From Cannabis sativa (Eukaryota; Streptophyta; Magnoliopsida; Rosales; Cannabaceae): a stretch of DNA of 64,000 nt. Shown here in pieces: positions 55,699 to 64,000 of this stretch. Every line of letters starts with the position of its first letter. The first letter of the stretch is position 1. The stretch is from assembly GCF_029168945.1 (NCBI RefSeq), contig NC_083605.1, forward strand, positions 29,339,280 to 29,403,279. Reading direction: 5' to 3'. The translations under genes were made by a program, and so were the position numbers. Below the pieces are notes generated by a model that ran no database searches, was not told the DNA's origin, and saw nothing but the letters and a program-made list of their open reading frames with translations.

Positions 55699-58389
55699 TG
55701 TTGGGTTTTATGCCCTAAATAAAACTCCTTTTTGATGTAATCCAGTTTATTCAACATCAATAAAGAAACAGAAGTGTTTTTCATTCATTGGTGTATGTTT
55801 TGGTTCATCTTATCAATTGCTTGTCTATTTGATGTATAAATTCATCTGAAACCCTTTTCACATACCTGATCCTGTTTATTGTGCTGTCAACACATTGGAA
55901 AGTAAACATGACTATGTGAATAAAGTTTCTAGATTTATCAGACATAGGGTTTTACTGATATGATAATCTACAACAGAGTTTACTTGCATTTGGAGAAATG
56001 CTATGTTCTTTCCAGAGCATTGGTTAAAGTAAAGCTCAGGTTGGATGCATGGAGTATGCATCGGAAGGGACCGATATTGAACTTTGACTTAGATTTATTA
56101 AACTTACCGTAATATCTATTCAAGTCAATATCGCCTAGTTGATCCTAGATCAAATGATCTTAATCCTGTTATGATTAGGCTCAATCTCAAGAGGCTATTC
56201 GTGTTCTTTGATTTGTTAGTTAAGCCTACTTTTAGGTCAGGGTGATACGTACATTTTGGGAACACGGTAGTGCAATTGAGTGGGAGCGCTAACATAAACA
56301 TGGAATCTATAGCTTCTATCTTGCGAATAGTAAGTAAAGGATGATCTCCTTCGAGCTTGACCAAACGAAAATAAATGGTGGAGTACTCATTTCACATAAG
56401 CTGAAATATCATTTATACGGGGTTAAGTGTTTTAAGGATAAAATACATTGTAGGGTGTAACGGTAATCTAATCCCTTTATAGTGTAGATCATTCATATAG
56501 AGGATCATTGATCAAATTAAGATTATAACAATGGATAACTAATGATGTGTCTATATGGTGGAACATATAGAGCATTCTATATACTGAGAGTGCAATTCTA
56601 AGTTCTATGCGTGGATTCAACGAAGAATTAATAAGTTAGTTAATTTAACTAATAAATTCTTGATCTACTTATTGGAAGCTCGGTTATATAGACCCATGGT
56701 TCCCCCCACTAGTTGAGATAATATTGCTTGCAAGACTCATATAATTGGTTTTGATTAATCAATTATAATTCTCAAATTAGACTATGTCTATTTGTGAATT
56801 TTTCACTAAGTAAGGACGAAATTGTAAAGAAAGAGTTTTAGGGGCATATTTGTTAATTATGATACTTTGTATGGTTCAATTAATAAATATGATAAATGAC
56901 AATATTATTTAATAATTATTTATAGTTATTAAATAGTTAGAATTGGCATTTAAATGGTTGAATTAGAAAATTGGCGTTTTTGAGAAAATCAGATGCAGAA
57001 AAGATAAAATTGCAAAATTACAAAAAGTGAGGCCCAAATCCACAAGTATAGGGCCGGCCACTTTTGTATGGTTTTTACCTCTGATATATTCATTATTTTA
57101 ATGCCAAATAATTCAAATCTAACCCTAGTGGAATGCTATAAATAGATAGTGAAGGCTTCAGGAAATTTACACTAAATTTTCTACTTTTTCCTTTAGAAAA
57201 AACTGAGCCTCTCTCTCTCCCTATCTTTGGCCGACCACAGCAAGTGATACCTCAATCATAGTGAGGAAGATCGTGAAGAAAGACTTTCAGCAAGAAGGAG
57301 TTTCAGCACTAAAGAATCAGAGAAAGAGATCCAGGTTCAGATATTGATAATGCTCTGCTACAGAAAGGAATCAAGGGCTAGATATCTGAACGAAAGGAGT
57401 CATTATATTTCGCTGCACCCAATGTAAGCTTTCCTAAACTTTATATGTGTTTATTTCATCGTTTTAGAAATTTCATATTTAGGGTGTTAATCAACATACT
57501 TGTGAGTAGATCTAAGATCCTGGTAAAATAATTTCCAACAGAAGCTCGGTTATATAGACCCATGGTCCCCCCACTAGTTGAGATAATATTGCTTTTAAGA
57601 CTCATATAATTGGTTTTGATTAATCAATTATGATTCTCAAATTAGACTATGTCTATTTGTGAATTTTTCACTAAGTAAGGGCGAAATTGTAAAGAAAGAG
57701 TTTTAGGGGCATATTTGTTAATTATGATACTTTGTATGGTTCAATTAATAAATATGATAAATGACAATATTATTTAATAATTATTCATAGTTATTAAATA
57801 GTTAGAATTTGCATTTAAATGGTTGAATTTGAAAATTGGCGTTTTTGAGAAAATGAGATGCAGAAATGATAAAACTGCAAAATTACAAAAAGTGAGGCCC
57901 AAATCCACATAGCCATGGCCGGCCACTTTAATAGGCTTTATCATCTGATATTTTCATTATTTTAATGCCAAATAATTCAAACCTAACCCTAGTGGAATGC
58001 TATAAATAGATAGTGAAGGCTTTAGGAAATTTACTCTTAACTTTCACACTTTCATTTAGAGAAAAACCTGAGCCTTCTCTTTCTAAACCCTAGCCGCCAC
58101 TTCTCTCTCTGTCTTCTTCATTGAAATTTCGAACCACTTAGTGATTAGAGTAGTGTCCACACACAGCAAGTGATACCTCAATCATAGTGAGGAAGATCGT
58201 GAAGAAAGACATTAAACAAGGGTTAGAGATCTAAATGGAAGGAGTCATATTATTCCGCTGCACCCAATGTAAGGTTTCTCATACTTTATATGTGTTTATT
58301 TCATAATCGTTTTAGAAGTTCATATTTAGGATGTTAATCAACATACTTGTGAGTAGATCTAAGATCCTGGTAAAATAATTTCCAACAAT
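55699..58389 (-). mobile_element. B-family LTR insertion with partial tandem duplication
   Basis: An LTR-like unit 55699-57540 (TGTTGGGTTTTATGCCC to ATTTCCAACA), then a second copy of only the last 849 bases (57541-58389), starting GAAGCTCGGTTATATAG. TSD ATACT lies on both sides (55694-55698, 58390-58394). The LTR reads in the plus direction relative to element B; the strand given is that of the interrupted gene. There is no coding sequence. The two partial copies differ by several indels. Confidence 0.88.
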
Positions 58390-59790
58390 ACTTTCATTCT
58401 GCATTGGCCCCATTAAGTCCACATGCATTAGTTCCAACACACGAGAAGTGAGGAGTCTATTAATTGGGGGATGAGGTGTCTTATGCTATTTTCCAAGCTG
58501 ACATGGTCCACATACTCTCTCCTTGGACACTTTCATGTCAGGAATTCCCCTTACAGCTTGAAGCTTCACCAATCTTTGGAGATCTCTGTAGTTCAAATGC
58601 CCTAGCCTGTAGTGCCATAAGTCAGGTTTGTCCACGAAGGTCCTGTTGCACACTATGGTATTGCATACAGCATAGCGCTGGTCTATTGTTCTGTTTCCTG
58701 TTAAGACAACACACCCATCAGATGAAACTAAACATTGAGTTTTAGTGAAACTTACAGAGAGGTTGTCGTCACACAATTGGCCGATGCTGATGAGATTGGC
58801 TTTGAGTCCTCTCACATATAGGACGTTTGTTAACTGAGCCACTCCAATCACGTTCACATCACCTCTCCCAACAATCTGCCCTTTGTTACCATCCCCAAAA
58901 GTCACGGATCCCCCTTTTTCATCTCTGTAGTTAACTAGCAATTTCTTATTTCCAGTCATGTTACGAGAGCATCCACTGTCGAAGTACCACTGCCATTCAA
59001 CAAAGGCAGACAGTGATAGCTTTGCAACCAAACCAACACCAGGATTTGGTTTGGACTTTATTTTCCATTCTCGACGAGGTTTGCGTCCATGAGACTTATT
59101 CGGTTGAGGGAAACTATTTGGACGATTGATCATTGCTTTCAAGTAGTTCTGCAATTTGTAGCACTTGGGACGAATGTGACCTCTCCTATTACAGAAATGA
59201 CATGTAGGAATGAAATTGTCATTCTGTAGCAGATTTTCTGCATCAGTCCTCCTTCCTTCAAACTTGAGTTTAGTGGGTCCAGTTGGAACCTGTCTCTTCT
59301 CAGATGAGTCAGATTCGTTAATGGTGGTTGAGGTGTCAGGTAACTCATCTTCCTTCTTTGTTGAATCGACATTAGAGGGCAGAGAATTCTCAACAGACAG
59401 ATCATTCCCTTGTTTATACAGCATCTTATATCCTAAGGAGGTTCGATCACCATAGGGCTTCTGAAGCTGTAGGGTTTGATTGATAGCAGCTGTGCCTGGG
59501 GGAATGAATTGTAAAGCTTGCTTGGTTCTAATTAGATCAGCTGTGAGTTTATAGATCTCATTCTCCTTTTCATCCAGAAATCTGTTGAGGTTTTTGACAG
59601 TGTCTTCTAGCTTTCCTTTTTCAGTCTCCACTTGCTCTAGTGAACTCTTTAGAACACGGATCTGTTTAGTCATGTACTCCCATTGTGCAAACATTTCTTC
59701 ATAAGCATTTTGTCGACCTGTGCTATCAGCTTCTGATGAGGTGGAGACTGCATCATCTTCAGACTCAACTGGATGACAGCTTTGGGCCAT
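58390..59790 (-). pseudogene. Element C gag C terminus, protease and integrase N terminus
   Basis: ATG 59790 opens 434 codons. A coiled coil (EYMTKQIRVLKSSLEQVETE) is followed by the zinc knuckle CHFCNRRGHIRPKC at about 198-211. The protease active site WYFDSGCSRNMTG is at about 269, then GAG-pre-integrase LWHYRLGHLNYRDLQRLVKL and CGPCQLGK. TAG at 58486 takes the place of Gln. The frame continues after it with RVLELMHVDLMGPMQNES to the nested LTR. The true gag start lies farther upstream (60899). Confidence 0.9.
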
Positions 59791-59932
59791 GAATGCCAGT
59801 ACCTGCTTATCCTCATCTGATCCTTCACTGGCTGTGGAGCTCTTCTCTTCTTCACTGTCACTCCAGGTTGCTGCAAGGGCCTTCTTCTTTTTTAGTGTGT
59901 TGGCGCACTCAGCCTGGATGTGGCCATATCCA

Positions 59933-60899
59933 TCACACTCTCTGCTTAATTCCTCGACCTTTTTGATTAGTAGAGGCTTGTCCTTGTTTGAAATTTAGAC
60001 CTTTGTTTCTCTTGAGAAAATTTTCTTTGTTAGCTGGTGAATTTTTTTTGTAGTTCTTTTTCAAGAATTTTGCATAGTTTCTCGTCAACAAGGCAACAGT
60101 TTCATCAGTAATGCCATTCAATTCTTCTAGAACTGGTTTCTTGTTTTCTTGGTGAATAAGTGCAATGCTTGCATCTGACTTTTTTTTTCACCACCTCCTT
60201 CTGTTTCTTGGTTTTCTTCCACCTGGACAGTGATAGCTCATAATTTTGCAAGGACTCGATGAGTTCGTCAAGATCGAGTTCCTCAATGTTTCTCATTTCT
60301 TCGATTGAGGTAACTTTGGACATGAATCTTCTGGGGAGAACACCAAGCACCTTTCGAACCAATTTTGAATTAGAGTACGTTTTCCCCAGAGCGTACGATT
60401 CATTTGAGATATCACACAATTTTGCATGGAATTCAGCTACGGACTCATCCTCCTCCATGGTAAGATTTTCAAAGGCCTTTGCCAAGGCACGCAATCTTGA
60501 TTTCTTGACAGCATCAGTTCCCTCGTTTTTAATTTTCAGCTTCTCTTATGCTTCCTTAGCAATTTCACAATTGGCTATGACCTTCAACTGATTAGTGGAG
60601 ACAGCATTAAACAAACCATGAAGGGCCTTCGAGTTGAAATTAGCTCTTTCCATTTCAACTGTGGTCCATTGGCTCATAGGTTTGGGAATAACGATTTCAT
60701 TCTCCATCATCGTTGGTTTCCACCACCCTTCTTCTATGGACATCCATACTCTTTCATCTACAGCTCTCAAGAAAGCACGCATCTTGGTTTTCCAGTAAGG
60801 ATAGTTGGCTCCTTCCAGCATCAGAGGTCTTGAGGTGGAACCTCCTTCTCTAAACATTTCCATCCTGCACAAAGAAGTGGTAAACAGACACACAAACAT
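59933..60899 (-). pseudogene. Element C gag N-terminal part (UBN2 type)
   Basis: Starts near MFREGGSTSRPLMLEGANYP (first ATGs 60899 and 60863), then YWKTKMRAFLRAVDERVW, the DUF4219/UBN2 opening of Copia gag. It continues in a shifted block as MRALAKAFENLTMEEDESVA, EFHAKLCDISNESYALG and RKVLGVLPRRF, and SIEEMRNIEELDLDELIESL. Stops near 60543 and frame changes at 60105-60200 (a T/A-rich run, 60180-60190) break it. The product would form the virus-like particle of the element. Confidence 0.85.
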
Positions 60900-61030
60900 T
60901 TCGTAGTTCTTCGAGAGAGAACTCAGAGGTGGTTAGTGACGACAGAATCAATCCTTAAGATTGAATCAAGAATCAAGGATCAAGAATCAGACAAGAGTAG
61001 GATCTAACACAAATTTTTAGAAAATTTCAA

Positions 61031-61042
61031 GCTCTGATACCA
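61031..61042 (-). other. Primer-binding site of element C
   Basis: GCTCTGATACCA is the inverse of TGGTATCAGAGC, initiator tRNA-Met type, two bases from the LTR. Confidence 0.92.
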
Positions 61043-61044
61043 AA

Positions 61045-61791
61045 TGAAAGTACAACTTGTTGCTTTTTAAGATCCAAATTACCAAGTTGATTATGTTTAG
61101 ATTGATTGATTTCAAGATATGAATTATAGACTTGAATCGATAATAAAGCAGTAAATTACACAAAGATTTACAAGCTTCATCTGCACTGAGAACACATCTC
61201 AGCCGACTAGTGCTTGGGTTCCCCGAACCAGGGTAAATTCATCTACTAATTCTCAATAGGTTCATATTACAATCTTCAATTCTCTCTAAAGGAATCAAAT
61301 ACAACCTTAACAACAATTAGTAATGAATTACCAACAACAATTAAGAATCCTGATTGTTAAAGCACAATCCCTTGTGCAGCAACTGAGTTCTTCTTCAACA
61401 TTTCTTCAACCTGAAATCCCTTCAAATCTGATGATGAAGATGACACTGAACTCCCTTCAGTTAGAACTCAGCAACTCCAGACTCAGATCATTCCGCCATT
61501 GACGACCATCTTCAAACTATACGATCTGACCTGTAGACACAACAACAAGAAGCAAGATACGACACTATCTCCACGAACAATAGAATTAACAAGCTGAACG
61601 ATTTAATGGATAAGCTTTTTACTAACTGAAACCGAATATTTATATATCCACACCCTAGTCCACCTAGCACTAACTAACACTTAACAGAAACTGACTTAAC
61701 AGAACGCTAGTGCAGATATAACAAACTAAAAACACCAGACACGACTAGACATTGAACAGAACAAAACTGTCACAAAATAATGACACTAACA
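61045..61791 (-). repeat. 5' LTR of element C
   Basis: TGAAAGTACAAC to CACTAACA. On the minus strand it contains a TATATAAATA box (plus 61639-61648). Confidence 0.93.
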
Positions 61792-61796
61792 ATAAC

Positions 61797-63598
61797 ATTT
61801 TATGTTGCATGGTTCACATGATTTATTTCATGATTATATTTAATGTATAAATTCTATTAAGTCAAAAACATATGTTTTTGTTAATGATTATAGTGTTGTT
61901 AGCACAGTGGAATATAATCTTGATTATATGTTTGAAAGTTTATTCCCTGATTTGTCAGTTCACTGGATTTAGACTGGCATGATAATCAGCGATAGGTATT
62001 CTTATGCCTTGGATAAGTGGTATGTCCTTTCCAGGGCATTGGCAAAGTTTACCAGTATCGGATGTATGGAGTATACATTGGAAGGGACCGATAGAACTTT
62101 GATTAGATATGTTAAATTTACCGTAATATCTATTCAATTCAATATCACCTAGTTGATTCTAGATCAAATGATCTTAATCCTGATATGATTAGGTTCGATC
62201 TCAAGAGTATTATACATGTTCCTTGATTTGTTAGTTAAGCCTACTTTTCGGTCAAGGTGATCCGTACATTTTGGGAACATGATAGTATAATTGAGTGGGA
62301 GCGCTAAACATAGATATGGAATCTATAACTTCTATAGGTATTTAGAAGTGAAATGATGATTTCCTTCGAGCTTGGCTAAACAGAGATAAATGGTTGAGTA
62401 CTCATTTCACTTCGTTGAAATATCATTTATACGGAGCTAAGTGTTTTAAGGATAAAATACGTTGAAGGGTGTAACGGTAATTTAATCCCTATACAATGTA
62501 GATCATCTATTAAAGGATCATTGATCAAATTAGGATTATAACAATGGATAATTAATAGCGTATCTATATCGTGGAACATATAGAGCGTTCTATATGACTG
62601 AGAATGCAATTCTAAGTTCTATGCGTGGATTCAACAAGGAATTAATAAGTCAGTGGATTTACTTGGTAAATTCTTGATCAGCTTATTGGAAGCTCGATTA
62701 TACAGGCCCAAGGTCCCCATACTAGTTGAGACCATACTACTTGTAAGACTCAGTTAATTGATTTTAATTAACCAATTATAATTCTAAACTTAAACCATGT
62801 CTAGTTTATGAATTTTCACTAAGCAAGGGCAAAATTGTGAATTAAAAAGATTCTAGGATTTATTTGTTAATTAAGAGACTTTATATGTCTAATTAATAAA
62901 TATATTATATGACAATATTATTTAATAATTAATTTTTAGTTATTAAATAATTAGAATTGGCATTTAAGTGGTTAAATTGGAAAATTTGCGTTTTTGGAGA
63001 AAATGAGATTGAAAAATGACAAAATGGCAAAATTGCAAAGTGGGCCCAATAACTATCCTATGGCCGGCCACACTTGTAGAATTTACCATTTATTTTTCTA
63101 TTATTTTAATGCCAAATAGTTCTAACCTAAACCTAGGTGGTTACCTATAAATAGGTAGTGATGGCTTCAGGAAAAAGATGATGGATCTCATTCCTTCAGA
63201 GAAAAATTCTAAGCCTTCTTCCTATACCCTAGCGGCCACCTTCCCTTCTATTTTCTTCTTCAATTTTCGAACCTTGAGTGAATGAGTGAGTTCCCACACA
63301 CATCAGGTGGTATCTCAATCATAGTGTGGAAGATTGTGAAGAATCCAACCAACAAGAAGGAGAATCAGCATCAAGGAAGGAGAGAAAGAGATCCAGGTTC
63401 AGATCTTGGTGATGCTCTGCTACAGAAAGGAATCAAGGGCTAGAGATCTGAACGGAAGGAGTCATTATATTCCGCTGCACCCAATGTAAGGTTTCCTAAA
63501 CTTTATATGTGTTTAATTCATTGTTTTAGAATTCATATTAGGATGTTAATGAAACATACTTGTTAGTAAATCTAGATCCTGGTAAAATATTTCCAACA
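61797..63598 (+). repeat. 3' LTR of element B, second part
   Basis: Resumes as ATTTTATGTTGCATGG after the duplicated ATAAC and runs to ATTTCCAACA. It retains the unoccupied CACTA target at about 62346-62365. Confidence 0.9.
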
Positions 63599-64000
63599 GC
63601 TAAGCCCTAGCAACTCTTACTTCTTGCTTTTCTTTGAGTTCTATTTGGTTATAGCATGCAATTTCAGGTTTTGGTGGCTGTTAGAGTTAGAAACGTTTGG
63701 GGTTCGGATTTTAGGTTCATTTTAAGTTAATATTGAGTTCTGGTTGCTGATTTTGATGTATTGTGATGGAATTGAACAAGTATCGGTTTGGAAACTCAAA
63801 CTTGAGTCTTTAATGGCACTTTTGAATTTTGAATTTTTCTCTTACTGTTATTGCAAGAATATATTGTGGAAGGTCATTATAAGTGTTCTGGAGAGTTTGG
63901 TGGGATTTGGACATGTTTTGAGCATGCTGGGAATTGTTTGGGGAAACCTGGTGCAAATTATTTAACCGGTTAGCCTTGACCTGTAAAACTGGTTTACCGG
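63599..64000 (+). repeat. Gypsy-type LTR fragment A2
   Basis: From CCCTAGCAACTC onward it aligns with 29563-29965 of fragment A1 (about 90% identity), including the 73-codon open frame, which is not a gene. It continues beyond the window, ending at an ACCGG box. Confidence 0.8.

Larger units (their letters stand above)
49505..61791 (-). mobile_element. Copia element C with gag, pol and downstream extra ORF
   Basis: 12.3 kb including a nested LTR. LTRs are about 746 bases and differ at roughly 29 sites (about 4%). TSD ATAAC (49500-49504, 61792-61796). On the minus strand: PBS (inverse of GCTCTGATACCA, 61031-61042) beside the 5' LTR, gag, protease, integrase, RT-RNase H, then an extra ORF and AAGGGGGAGAA purine tract before the 3' LTR. 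The post-pol ORF and layout resemble the SIRE/Maximus group. Nonsense codons and the insertion inactivate it. Confidence 0.95.
30134..63598 (+). mobile_element. Degenerate Copia element B, host of the large nest
   Basis: LTRs start TGTTGGGTTTTGTGCCC and end ATATTTCCAACA. The 5' LTR is 30134-30769 plus 41656-42907 and the 3' LTR is 49430-49504 plus 61797-63598 (about 1.88 kb each). Just inside the 5' LTR, GCCTCAGAGCCACG looks like a decayed initiator-Met PBS. GTGCAAGTGGGAGTT precedes the 3' LTR as a purine tract. The interior is non-coding except for traces. The flanks do not show a TSD (GTTAT against GCTAA). Confidence 0.85.

Overview
The window looks like repeat-rich nuclear DNA of a dicot plant. 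The evidence is spliced exons with GT/AG borders, a plant-type DTW-domain gene, nested Ty1/Copia and Ty3/Gypsy elements, a CACTA (En/Spm) transposon, an L1-type LINE and several MITEs. Some LTR families vaguely recall Cannabaceae repeats, but that is memory, not a result. No rRNA, tRNA, CRISPR, organellar or bacterial feature was seen. About 90% of the sequence is transposon-derived.

Region 1 (1-3.9 kb) is the only host gene island. The last two exons of a + strand gene converge on a single-exon DTW-domain gene on the - strand, probably a tRNA acp3U transferase. Between them lie a possible solo LTR and a LINE zinc-finger scrap. Region 2 (3.9-8.1 kb) holds a 5'-truncated LINE with a 13-bp target-site duplication (TSD), inserted about 170 bp upstream of the DTW start codon. 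Next to it are three MITEs, one of them a Mutator-type foldback (9-bp TSD) nested in a TTA-flanked element. Region 3 (8.1-14.2 kb) is a nearly complete young Copia element (557-bp LTRs, TSD TATGG) that splits a short host reading frame.

Region 4 (14.9-26.1 kb) has a decayed Gypsy element, probably Tat lineage, with an antisense extra ORF and a solo LTR inside it. It is followed by a ULP1/C48-protease-like pseudogene cut by a second small Gypsy derivative (TSD GAATG). Region 5 (26.5-30.1 kb) is a - strand Copia remnant (3' LTR plus extra ORF), cut by part of a Gypsy-type LTR.

Region 6 (30.1-63.6 kb) is one large nest. A degenerate Copia element B has its 5' LTR split by a 10.9-kb CACTA element (TSD CGA), which itself carries a 2.3-kb LTR inside its transposase gene (TSD TACAT). 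The 3' LTR of B is split by a 12.3-kb - strand Copia element C (TSD ATAAC), whose integrase is split by an LTR of the B family carrying a partial tandem duplication (TSD ATACT). After B, the last 400 bases are a second copy of the Gypsy-type LTR that precedes B, but at a different internal position, so the two flanks of B do not match.

No transposon gene here is fully intact as read: each has stops, frameshifts or insertions. I found no convincing undescribed system. The points most worth checking are the extra ORFs shared by two Copia elements, the hairpin subterminal repeats of the CACTA element, the ULP1-like pseudogene with a changed catalytic position, and the mismatched flanks of B.
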